A stretch of 5,193 nt of DNA from an uncultured Hungatella sp. (GCA_910579515.1 CAJTUV010000063.1:1-5193); one strand, 5' to 3'. Shown: positions 1 to 5,193, counted from the first letter of the stretch. Translations and numbers: made by a program. The notes: a model not told the origin generated them from the letters alone.

Positions 1-27
1 AAATAGCCCGAGTTAGAAAAAGGCTGA

Positions 28-40
28 TTGTTTAAAACAA
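28..40. promoter_or_regulatory. 13-bp palindrome over the -35 box, candidate operator
   Basis: TTGTTTAAAACAA is a perfect inverted repeat, with six-base arms around a central A at 34, and it covers the -35 hexamer. A repressor dimer bound here would block RNA polymerase, so this is a plausible operator. No regulator gene is visible beside it and the symmetry does not extend into the flanks. AT-rich 13-mers of this kind can also arise by chance. Confidence 0.35.
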
Positions 41-56
41 AGGCGTGTGGTATACT
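28..56 (+). promoter_or_regulatory. Extended -10 promoter of the aldo/keto reductase gene
   Basis: The -35-like hexamer is TTGTTT (28-33). A spacer of exactly 17 bases leads to the -10 hexamer TATACT (51-56), which matches the sigma-A consensus at five of six positions. A TGG at 48-50 supplies the extended -10 motif TGn, which can compensate for the weak -35. Transcription would start near 63, giving a leader of about 34 bases before the ATG at 97. The reading frame stays open back to a TTG at 28, but that codon is part of the -35 box, so the upstream extension is not expected to be translated. Box positions are seen; promoter activity is inferred. Confidence 0.65.
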
Positions 57-81
57 TCAGATAAAAGAGGGTTCTGAAACG

Positions 82-90
82 AAAAGGAGG
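82..90 (+). promoter_or_regulatory. Strong ribosome binding site fixing the start at 97
   Basis: AAAAGGAGG ends six bases before the ATG at 97, which is near-ideal spacing. It shows that translation begins at 97 and not at the TTG at 28, where no comparable site exists and where the promoter lies. Confidence 0.85.
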
Positions 91-96
91 TTTCCC

Positions 97-1101
97 ATGT
101 ATCTTGCAAAAGAAACACGTTATGACGCCATGAAATACAACCGCTGCGGAAAAAGCGGACTGCTTCTTCCTGCCGTATCTCTGGGGCTGTGGCACAATTT
201 CGGCTCCAACGGAAAGTTTGACAATATGATGGATCTGTGCCTCACTGCTTTTGATCATGGCATTACTCATTTTGATTTAGCCAATAATTACGGCCCTGTT
301 CCCGGAGCGGCGGAGGAAAATTTCGGAAAGATTTTAAAAAAGGGACTTGGCAATTACCGTGACGAACTGATTATCTCCACAAAGGCCGGATATGAGATGT
401 GGCCGGGGCCTTATGGGAACTGGGGCAGCAAGAAATATCTGGTGGCCAGCTTAGACCAGAGTCTTCAAAGAATGGGGCTGGACTATGTAGACATCTTCTA
501 CCATCACAGGCCAGACCCTGACACTCCTTTAGAGGAAACCGCCAGGGCTTTGGACGGCATTGTGAAAAACGGAAAAGCCTTGTATATTGGCATATCCAAT
601 TACAACAAGGCACAAACCCAGACCATAGAAGCGATTTTCAGAGAATTGGGGACGCCGTTTATCATCAATCAGAAAAAATACTCCATGTTCGTGCGTGACA
701 TCGAAGAAGACGGCCTGAAAAGTTACGCAGCAGAACATGGCATTGGCATCATCGCATTTTGTCCGTTGGCCCAGGGCCTTTTGACAGACCGGTATTTAAA
801 CGGTATCCCAGAAAACAGCCGCATCCGGACTGACGGACGTTTCCTAAAGGAAGAGGCTGTCAATGCAAAAACCCTGGACAAAGTGCGGGCTTTAAATGGA
901 ATCGCCAAAGAAAGAGGTCAGAGCCTGGCTCAGATGGCACTGGCATGGATTCTTCGGGATAGGGACGTCGCCAGCGTATTAATCGGCGCCTCCAGGCCTT
1001 CCCAAATTCTTGATAATATCGGCATGATAAACAAAATGCAGTTTTCCAAAGAGGAGATGGAACGGATTGATTCTGTGCTGGAACAGAACGGCCCTCAATG
1101 A
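97..1101 (+). CDS. gpr: Aldo/keto reductase, L-glyceraldehyde 3-phosphate reductase (YghZ/Gpr) type
   Basis: This 334-residue cytosolic oxidoreductase has the (beta/alpha)8 aldo/keto reductase fold. The family reduces aldehydes with NADPH; the E. coli relative YghZ (Gpr) reduces L-glyceraldehyde 3-phosphate and detoxifies methylglyoxal. The sequence tracks YghZ closely as I recall it: the opening CGKSGL-LPA-SLGLWHNFG (residues 17-36), FDLANNYG (59-66), RDELIISTKAGYEMWPGPYG (88-107) and PLAQGLLT (223-230). The catalytic tetrad is complete: D60, Y65, K96 and H137. The C-terminal cofactor segment LIGASRPSQILDN (295-307) carries R300, Q303 and N307, which fit binding of the NADP phosphate and adenine. 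Length is normal for the family (about 330-350). The start at 97 is preferred because homology begins there and AAAAGGAGG precedes it. The gene is monocistronic here and converges on the minus-strand operon. The subfamily is close to certain; the physiological substrate is inferred. Confidence 0.93.
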   Translation: MYLAKETRYDAMKYNRCGKSGLLLPAVSLGLWHNFGSNGKFDNMMDLCLTAFDHGITHFDLANNYGPVPGAAEENFGKILKKGLGNYRDELIISTKAGYEMWPGPYGNWGSKKYLVASLDQSLQRMGLDYVDIFYHHRPDPDTPLEETARALDGIVKNGKALYIGISNYNKAQTQTIEAIFRELGTPFIINQKKYSMFVRDIEEDGLKSYAAEHGIGIIAFCPLAQGLLTDRYLNGIPENSRIRTDGRFLKEEAVNAKTLDKVRALNGIAKERGQSLAQMALAWILRDRDVASVLIGASRPSQILDNIGMINKMQFSKEEMERIDSVLEQNGPQ

Positions 1102-1159
1102 GACAAGGCAATGATTTCCAATGGTTTTCCAGGAAGCGGCAAAGCCCTTAAATCCACAT

Positions 1160-1188
1160 AGCCCAGCCTGTGGTAAACATGCTGGGCT
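1160..1188. terminator. Hairpin between convergent genes, possible bidirectional terminator
   Basis: AGCCCAGC (1160-1167) pairs perfectly with GCTGGGCT (1181-1188). After one mismatch, three more pairs close a five-base loop. The hairpin lies in the 109-base gap between the stop codons of the two convergent genes, where both transcripts need to end. Neither side carries a proper T-run (on the + strand the nearest is TTTT at 1202-1205, 13 bases past the stem), so intrinsic termination may be weak. The structure may instead stabilise 3' ends. Confidence 0.45.
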
Positions 1189-1210
1189 GTCTCATCTGAC
1201 TGTTTTGACG

Positions 1211-2017
1211 TCATGACAAGTCTGTGGCCTTTCTGGCAATCTCAAAATGGAACATCTCATAATTCACTCTTAAATTATAATCAAGCCCCCGAAAATTTAC
1301 GTCTCTTGGACAGCCTTCCTCCAGAATAGTCAGGTGATTGTTCTTCGCCTTGTCAAAAATCACGTTCCCATTGTAATGATTTTCCTTATCAATCAGGATA
1401 AAATCCAGCTCTAACACGGAGTCTCCCCAAAAGCCGGAAGACGGCATCTTCTCTAATTCCCGATTAAATTCTTCCAGATTTAAAATTTTCAGTGTGGTAT
1501 CCGTATCTATCTTCATCTCACTGGATTTGGCGCCATCCAGGACATAGGAAAGTTTCTGGGGGATTTCTACAGAGAATATGGTATCAAAAGGAACATGGCT
1601 CCCATATTTCCTATTCCATCCTACAACGGCCTCCCCGCTCCAACGAACGAGCATGGTTTCGTCTTTTAATTCCAAAAATTCTATGGTTCCCTTCTGAACC
1701 TCTTCATGCTCCTGAACACAGAGGGTCCCTGCCTCCTCTTCATCATCGTTATATTCTTCTGTCCAGATAAACTTTTTTCCTATTAGCTCTTCAAATGCGC
1801 TGCAATGGGTGTTGAAGCCGTTATTATGGTATAGGTAAACAGACCTCATTTCGTATTCCACGTCTTTATCCTCTGTCTTGGCGTCCACTGACGGAAAAAC
1901 CACCAGCTCCATATTTTCATAATGGGCTGACAGAGAGGCACAGGCGACGGGGTAGACGAGATCCTTTAATCGGAATTGGCCCTGGGAAACAGGCGGTAAA
2001 TGGTGTAAAAATGACAT
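1211..2017 (-). CDS. Uncharacterised 268-residue soluble protein, second gene of the dehydrogenase operon
   Basis: I do not recognise this protein. It has no signal peptide, no hydrophobic stretch long enough to cross a membrane and no familiar nucleotide- or metal-binding motif, so a cytosolic protein is likely. Visible features are a strongly acidic patch EEYNDDEEE (87-95), a sequence rich in alternating beta-type residues around 109-153 (including LVRWSGEAVVGWNRKYG at 123-139), and a second aromatic/acidic block at 197-225 ending in a basic-mixed C-terminus. This suggests an all-beta or alpha/beta fold of one or two domains. Base composition matches the dehydrogenase upstream. The start is the ATG at 2017, with AGGAGG 11 bases upstream, slightly far but strong. 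The gap to the upstream gene is 15 bases, so the two are very probably co-transcribed and translationally linked. A role connected with the dehydrogenase is inferred from position only. Confidence 0.8.
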   Translation of the reverse strand: MSFLHHLPPVSQGQFRLKDLVYPVACASLSAHYENMELVVFPSVDAKTEDKDVEYEMRSVYLYHNNGFNTHCSAFEELIGKKFIWTEEYNDDEEEAGTLCVQEHEEVQKGTIEFLELKDETMLVRWSGEAVVGWNRKYGSHVPFDTIFSVEIPQKLSYVLDGAKSSEMKIDTDTTLKILNLEEFNRELEKMPSSGFWGDSVLELDFILIDKENHYNGNVIFDKAKNNHLTILEEGCPRDVNFRGLDYNLRVNYEMFHFEIARKATDLS

Positions 2018-2028
2018 GGAAGTCCCAT

Positions 2029-2034
2029 CCTCCT
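2029..2034 (-). promoter_or_regulatory. Ribosome binding site overlapping the upstream stop codon
   Basis: AGGAGG on the minus strand overlaps the TAG stop (2033-2035) of the dehydrogenase gene and sits 11 bases before the ATG of the uncharacterised gene. This arrangement favours translational coupling and supports the ATG at 2017 as the start. Confidence 0.65.
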
Positions 2035-3082
2035 ATTCTCCAATACGAATCACAGCCTTGACGATATCTGCTTTATTGTTCACGCTGTAATCCATCGCTT
2101 TCTGCACCTCATCAAGGTCAAAAACGTCTGTCACAATCCCTTTCAGATTCACTTTACCTGCTGCAACCGCCTCAATCGCCATGGGATAGATATGACGGTA
2201 GCGAAATACGGTCTTAAAAGTCAGCTCTTTATCCAAAGCCAGGCTCATAGGAAGGGTCATTTCTCCACTCTTGCTGTAACCCACCAGCACGATTGTCGCA
2301 CCCTTTTTCGCTATATGTATGGTTTGAACTGTGGTAATCTGAGTCCCTGCGGTTTCTACTACAAGGTCACAGCCTTTTCCTCCTGTCAGTTTCCTTACTT
2401 CCTCCACCACGTCTGCCATACTTGCGTTGATCACCTTGTCTGCTCCCAGCTCCAGCGCTTTCTCAAGTCGTTTCTCCATAATGTCAACTACATATACCCT
2501 GGATACGCCCATAGCCTTTAACGCCATCATTGTCACAAGACCGATACATCCCGCTCCCATCACCACTGCTGTCTGGCCTGCCCTTGCACCTCCCTGCATG
2601 GCTGCATGGAATCCGACAGCTAAAGGTTCAATCAAGGCCCCTTCCATGGTGCTCACATGATCTGGCAGTTTAAAACAAAGGTCTGCTTCATGGGCCACAT
2701 ACTCCTGGAATACTCCATCTACAGGAGGTGTTGCAAAAAATACTACATCTGGACAGAGATTGTAGTTCCCTGTCTTGCAAAACTCACAGTGCCCACAGGT
2801 CTTTCCCGGTTCCAGAGCCACTCGGTCGCCCACTTTCAGATTCTTTACATTTTTCCCCACTTCCACAACCGTCCCACCAGGCTCATGGCCAAGAACAAAA
2901 GGCGGCTTTACCACATAATCTCCGATGGCTCCCGTCTCATAATAATGCAGGTCGCTGCCGCAGATGCCCACATACTCTAATTTTACCAGCACCTCATTCT
3001 CTCTGGGTGTGGGAATCTCTCGCTCTTCAAATCCCATCTTGCCAATTCCCAGCATAACCGCAGTTTTCATCTTTCCTTCCAT
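2033..3082 (-). CDS. Zinc-dependent medium-chain dehydrogenase, sorbitol/xylitol (L-iditol 2-dehydrogenase) type
   Basis: This 349-residue cytosolic enzyme of the medium-chain dehydrogenase family oxidises polyols to ketoses (sorbitol to fructose, xylitol to xylulose) or runs in reverse. The GroES-like N-terminal half holds catalytic zinc ligands C41 (VGICGSDLHYYE), H66 and E67 (LGHE), and E152 (ALIEPLAVG). The structural zinc lobe is intact with C96, C99, C102 and C110. The Rossmann half has GAGCIG at 176-181, and D200 at the end of the second strand (VYVVD) indicates preference for NAD over NADP. NYNLCPDVVFFATPPVDG (107-123... region) and FRYRHIYPMA (293-302) are typical of sorbitol/xylitol dehydrogenases. 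ATG at 3082 has AAAGGGG eight bases upstream. A second in-frame ATG at 3070 (residue 5), preceded by GGAAGG, is also possible. It is the first gene of a two-gene operon with a consensus promoter. Family is certain; the exact polyol is unknown. Confidence 0.93.
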   Translation of the reverse strand: MEGKMKTAVMLGIGKMGFEEREIPTPRENEVLVKLEYVGICGSDLHYYETGAIGDYVVKPPFVLGHEPGGTVVEVGKNVKNLKVGDRVALEPGKTCGHCEFCKTGNYNLCPDVVFFATPPVDGVFQEYVAHEADLCFKLPDHVSTMEGALIEPLAVGFHAAMQGGARAGQTAVVMGAGCIGLVTMMALKAMGVSRVYVVDIMEKRLEKALELGADKVINASMADVVEEVRKLTGGKGCDLVVETAGTQITTVQTIHIAKKGATIVLVGYSKSGEMTLPMSLALDKELTFKTVFRYRHIYPMAIEAVAAGKVNLKGIVTDVFDLDEVQKAMDYSVNNKADIVKAVIRIGE

Positions 3083-3116
3083 AAATAATTCCCCTTTCTC
3101 CGCAATAATAATTAAC

Positions 3117-3136
3117 TTTATTAAATAGTTTTATTA
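3117..3136 (-). repeat. TTTATTA direct repeat just downstream of the operon start site
   Basis: Two identical heptamers (+ strand TTTATTA at 3117-3123 and 3130-3136) are 13 bases apart in the leader between the predicted transcription start and the dehydrogenase ribosome binding site. They could be half-sites for a repressor of the operon. The whole segment is AT-rich, so chance is a serious alternative. Confidence 0.2.
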
Positions 3137-3880
3137 TGTATTACAATTATAGTCAGATTCCACGGTTTTGTCAATATCTTTAGCTTTAAGAAACACTCCT
3201 TTATCTTTTGCATAAATCTGTACAGTTTTAAATCCACAATGATAAAAAATTGTCTCTAGCTCTTTTTTGTTATAGATTTTCACATCTCCACTTTTTGAAA
3301 AGGGAATCCAAAATTTATTTGCAAAAAATCTGATTATGGCTCCAAAGTTAGGTTCAGCCAGATACACGATACCGTTTTTCTTTAAAATTCTCTTACATTC
3401 ACTTACAAATCCCTGCGGATGATCAAAATGATGAAATGCGCAACATACCGTAATGATATCAACGCTTTCATCACTCCATTTTAGGGGATAGCATGGGCTC
3501 ACCTCAAAATTCATATAAGGGTATCGCGCTTTTGCAGCATGAATCATGTTCTCTGATATATCAATTCCATTTGCTTGAATTTTAGCTTTTTTTGATAATT
3601 CTCTCAACAGAGTTCCGTTTCCACATGCAACATCAAGAACGATACTGCCCTCTCTCAAATCTATTGTATCAGATAGTTCCATAATATGAAATCTTGTATA
3701 TTTTCCTTCCCTTGACGCATCATATTCCGATGCGATTTGATATCTCTTACCGCTCAAGTCATCCTGCCAGTCGATAGTCTGTTTGCAGTACTGCGAACTA
3801 CAGGATTTGCTTTCCGTCCTAATTGTCAACGAATTACCTCGTAACGCAATCTGAGATATGAGCTTTCCAAAACTATACAT
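3134..3880 (-). CDS. Class I SAM-dependent methyltransferase (Methyltransf_11/25 type)
   Basis: This cytosolic enzyme transfers a methyl group from S-adenosylmethionine to an unknown, probably small, acceptor. Motif I is VLDVACGNGT (81-90), with the Gly-rich loop binding SAM. GIDISENMI (105-113) gives the acidic residue D107 that holds the ribose. AFHHFDHP (148-155) and the RILKKNGIVYLAEPN strand (164-178) are the typical later motifs of ubiquinone/UbiE-like small-molecule methyltransferases. The conserved domain begins near residue 43. The frame opens with an ATG at 3880 that overlaps the reductase gene by 55 bases, but only AGGA directly abutting it serves as ribosome site. The first 35 residues look unlike a methyltransferase. 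Alternatives are TTG at 3829, overlapping the TGA of the upstream gene, or TTG at 3757. The last dozen codons run through a perfect promoter, so the native C-terminus may be altered. It is AT-rich compared with its downstream neighbours. Family is clear; substrate is not. Confidence 0.85.
   Translation of the reverse strand: MYSFGKLISQIALRGNSLTIRTESKSCSSQYCKQTIDWQDDLSGKRYQIASEYDASREGKYTRFHIMELSDTIDLREGSIVLDVACGNGTLLRELSKKAKIQANGIDISENMIHAAKARYPYMNFEVSPCYPLKWSDESVDIITVCCAFHHFDHPQGFVSECKRILKKNGIVYLAEPNFGAIIRFFANKFWIPFSKSGDVKIYNKKELETIFYHCGFKTVQIYAKDKGVFLKAKDIDKTVESDYNCNT
3146..3174 (-). promoter_or_regulatory. Perfect consensus sigma-A promoter for the dehydrogenase operon
   Basis: On the minus strand TTGACA (3169-3174) and TATAAT (3146-3151) are separated by exactly 17 bases, a full consensus match. 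Transcription would begin near 3139, about 57 bases before the dehydrogenase ATG at 3082. The whole element lies inside the annotated 3' end of the methyltransferase reading frame; the -10 box encodes the Tyr-Asn pair at residues 244-245. It should drive the dehydrogenase and its partner independently of the genes upstream. Confidence 0.8.
3781..3798. repeat. 18-bp near-palindrome at the 5' end of the methyltransferase frame
   Basis: GTTTGCAGTACTGCGAAC is symmetrical except for one mismatched pair, with a perfect 10-bp core GCAGTACTGC (3785-3794). It lies between the reductase stop codon (3826) and the start of the conserved methyltransferase domain. It could be an operator, a small RNA hairpin or a junction scar; nothing in the sequence decides which. 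Confidence 0.35.
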
Positions 3881-4506
3881 TCCTGCAATTTTAACACGCC
3901 TAATTGTGATAATTCGCTTTCTGACAGCAAAGACTTTCCGTCAATCAGAGAAGAGGTGTCTTTACCACCAATTAATACAGGGGCTACAACTATATCAATA
4001 TAATCTATCAGTTTTTCGCGAAGAAACAGTCCATTTAATGTACCACCGGTTTGTATCGTTATTTTCTCACAACTATATTCTGATTTAAGTTTTGTAAGAA
4101 CATCTTTCAGAGATAGTTCATTTTGATATATGATATGGAGATTATCTCCTTGTATTTCAAATGCTGGATGATTTTTATTAGATGTAACTAGCACAAATTG
4201 TTTTGATAAAGCACAAAAATAACGTATGCCATGTTTCGTTAAATGCTTATTATCAATAATAACAAAGGACACAGGCGTTTTATTTAGCATCTCTTTTGTG
4301 TTTACACCGATTTTAGCTTGTACTCTTCCAGAATTAAGTGACCATAAATCTGTTGTTTGTTCTATTTCATAGTATTGATGTAATCCCTCTTTAACTCCTG
4401 CAATTTTAGGAAAATCCTTATCCACATCTAAATTGTCTGATGCGCCGGTGCTGATTTTGCCGTCAACAGACATTAACATAAATAATGTTGTAATAGTTCT
4501 GTCCAT
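3826..4506 (-). CDS. RibD C-terminal-domain / dihydrofolate-reductase-family protein
   Basis: This 226-residue cytosolic protein has the dihydrofolate-reductase fold shared with the reductase half of RibD (RibD_C family), which uses NADPH to reduce ribosylated pyrimidines in riboflavin synthesis. Landmarks in order are the first strand MLMSVDGKIS (10-19), SLNSGRVQAKIG (56-67), the glycine turn QTGGTLNGLFLREKLIDYID (152-171) and VAPVLIGGKDTSSL (174-187). There is no deaminase domain and no zinc-binding His/Cys motif, so it is a stand-alone reductase and not a bifunctional RibD. Length is normal for stand-alone members (about 170-230). ATG at 4506 is preceded by GAGAGGGG. The end matches the usual final strand (YLRLRYEV), so the reading frame is intact to the TGA. 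It overlaps the methyltransferase frame, suggesting coupled expression. The gene is markedly AT-rich. It should not be called riboflavin synthesis or folate resistance without further proof: the substrate is unknown. Confidence 0.85.
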   Translation of the reverse strand: MDRTITTLFMLMSVDGKISTGASDNLDVDKDFPKIAGVKEGLHQYYEIEQTTDLWSLNSGRVQAKIGVNTKEMLNKTPVSFVIIDNKHLTKHGIRYFCALSKQFVLVTSNKNHPAFEIQGDNLHIIYQNELSLKDVLTKLKSEYSCEKITIQTGGTLNGLFLREKLIDYIDIVVAPVLIGGKDTSSLIDGKSLLSESELSQLGVLKLQECIVLESSYLRLRYEVIR

Positions 4507-4819
4507 TTTCCCCTCTCAAACTTCAAATTATTGCATTCCATCTTGAATAAACGCAATTAACTTTTCTACAATCTTCCCTACAGCTATAACAATGGATGTA
4601 ATTTGTTTCAAAGGTAGTTATTTGTTCTATTTCGTTTTTGGTGCTGACAGTTCATCATACATATCTCGAAACGAACCCATATTGACACCACAATCATTTT
4701 ATCAAGAATCACTTCTATTTTCCACATATTTCACAGAAAATCATGCCATTTTCTTTACCATAGGCACAATTATTGTCAGTTTTTTCATACAATCCAGTGT
4801 CCTTATATATGTATAAAAT
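4507..4819. other. AT-rich stretch without a convincing gene, holding short coding-like scraps
   Basis: No complete gene is supported. On the minus strand three fragments are seen. The first is a 34-codon open frame at 4819-4715, in phase with the gene fragment upstream but separated from it by a TGA, with Cys at C-x13-C-x2-C and ending FCEICGK. The second is a 17-codon ATG frame (4680-4627) without a ribosome site. The third is a 27-codon hydrophobic amphipathic frame (4611-4531, stop 4528-4530) opening with TTG and also lacking a ribosome site. On the + strand a 74-codon frame (4592-4816) has no ribosome site and is probably noise. The stretch looks like degraded coding DNA plus the promoter region of the reductase gene. 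Confidence 0.5.
4583..4611 (-). promoter_or_regulatory. Candidate promoter of the reductase-methyltransferase pair
   Basis: TTGAAA (4606-4611, five of six consensus bases) and TATAGC (4583-4588, four of six) are spaced by 17 bases on the minus strand. Transcription would start near 4576, some 70 bases upstream of the reductase ATG. This is the best match I found upstream of the pair. In such AT-rich DNA moderate matches are common, so it is only a candidate. Confidence 0.35.
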
Positions 4820-5134
4820 TCAAATATATCTGTCGCACAAATTTACATGCGAACACTCGTCTAAATTGACTGTTCTTGTATTGTCATAAGGTATTCCCGC
4901 TTTTCGTTCCACCGTAATCAGCAGTTCATAAATCCGTACATTTATAATCCGTTCAGCAAGCTCTTTTGATTCAATCAGGCGCATCAGCTCCTGTTCTAGT
5001 TCCAAAAACAACATTTTAAAATATTCCTGCTGCACTGGATTAACTTCCTCCAGAATCTGCGAAAAAGTCAAAGAATCCCAGCCTAACCGTTTTGCCAGCT
5101 GCATTCTGTGCTGATCCAGACCCCTGAGCTTCAA
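4820..5134 (-). pseudogene. Fragment of a possible AraC-type regulator, truncated at both ends
   Basis: The frame gives 104 residues from a TTG at 5134 with AGGA only two bases upstream; in phase it stays open only to a TAA at 5153-5155. It is helical and charged, with ILEEVNPVQQEYFKML (28-43) and LAERIINVRIYELLITVERK (59-78). The IYELLITVER helix resembles the helix that joins the sensor domain to the DNA-binding domain in AraC-family regulators. The final VNLCDRYI resembles the first helix of that DNA-binding domain (compare INKILQYI-type starts), after which a TGA and AT-rich DNA follow. No helix-turn-helix and no cupin half are present. Codon composition is like the dehydrogenase genes and unlike the AT-rich block. 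The best reading is a regulator remnant whose 3' part was lost when the block arrived. It could also be a small intact protein of unknown function. The family assignment is tentative. Confidence 0.4.
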
Positions 5135-5143
5135 AATCCTGTC

Positions 5144-5191
5144 AACGCCGAATTAAAAATGTAAGAAAACGCCGATTATATTTTGTAGTTT
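5144..5191. repeat. Two imperfect 24-bp tandem repeats
   Basis: AACGCCGA opens a unit at 5144 and again at 5168, exactly 24 bases later. Comparing the 19 bases that begin at ACGCCGA shows 13 identities, with a shared ATGTA/TTGTA end. The pair lies beside the point where the regulator-like frame is broken and may run on past the window. It could be an operator pair or a small duplication. Confidence 0.3.
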
Positions 5192-5193
5192 TT

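Noticed and set aside
28..96. N-terminal extension of the aldo/keto reductase from a TTG at 28
   Set aside because: The extra 23 codons overlap the promoter, have no ribosome site and do not resemble the family; AAAAGGAGG fixes the start at 97.
3134..3880. rRNA methyltransferase of the Erm type giving antibiotic resistance
   Set aside because: Motif I VLDVACGNGT and AFHHFDHP fit small-molecule class I methyltransferases; Erm motifs such as the NIPY-type motif IV are absent.
3826..4506. Trimethoprim-resistance dihydrofolate reductase (dfr)
   Set aside because: The GGTLNG and VAPVLIGG motifs place it in the RibD_C branch, not among true folate reductases.
4627..4680. 17-codon minus-strand ATG frame as a leader peptide
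   Set aside because: There is no ribosome site before it and no attenuator-like hairpin pair after it.
4592..4816. 74-codon + strand hydrophobic frame as a membrane protein
   Set aside because: It has no ribosome site and lies in AT-rich DNA where Phe/Ile/Tyr-rich frames arise freely. The minus strand of the same stretch is equally coding-like.
4800..4822. Selenocysteine reading of the TGA at 4820-4822
   Set aside because: The only nearby pairing is a weak A/T-only stem (TTATA/TATAA); there is no SECIS-like element, and the residue context is not a known selenoprotein.
3140..4830. Target-site duplication or terminal inverted repeats bounding the AT-rich block
   Set aside because: Only loose similarity (TATTATGTATTAC against TATATATGTATAA) was found at the two edges, no better than expected in such AT-rich DNA, and there is no transposase or integrase in the window.

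Overview
The window looks like chromosomal DNA of a low-to-medium GC anaerobic Firmicute, most likely a gut clostridium of the Lachnospiraceae type. This is inferred from the style of the two recognisable dehydrogenases, the strong AGGAGG-type ribosome binding sites and consensus-like sigma-A promoters; it is not proved. Two base compositions alternate. The stretches at about 1-3130 and 4820-5150 are of moderate GC (row 2401-2460 counts to 35 of 60 G/C). The stretch at about 3170-4820 is strongly AT-rich (row 3541-3600 counts to 15 of 60).

Layout: on the + strand, one gene (97-1101) encodes an aldo/keto reductase of the YghZ/Gpr (L-glyceraldehyde 3-phosphate reductase) type. It has its own extended -10 promoter at 28-56 and a palindrome over the -35 box. 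It converges on a minus-strand pair, and a hairpin lies between them at 1160-1188. That pair is a zinc-dependent sorbitol/xylitol-type dehydrogenase (3082-2033) followed 15 nt later by an unrecognised 268-residue soluble protein (2017-1211), probably one operon. Its likely promoter is a perfect TTGACA-N17-TATAAT box set at 3146-3174, inside the last codons of the next gene upstream.

Upstream of the operon, on the same strand, lies the AT-rich block: a RibD C-terminal/dihydrofolate-reductase-fold reductase (4506-3826) overlapping a class I SAM-dependent methyltransferase (3880-3134). Behind these is a 313-base stretch with only short coding-like scraps (4507-4819). At the right edge is a host-like fragment (5134-4820) that resembles the middle of an AraC-type regulator cut off where the DNA-binding domain should begin.

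Reading: the dehydrogenase operon and the aldo/keto reductase look like ordinary carbonyl/polyol metabolism. The reductase-methyltransferase pair looks like acquired DNA placed between a now broken regulator and the operon promoter. The two genes probably act together on one small molecule, but their substrate cannot be told from sequence. No transposase, tRNA, rRNA or CRISPR array was seen.
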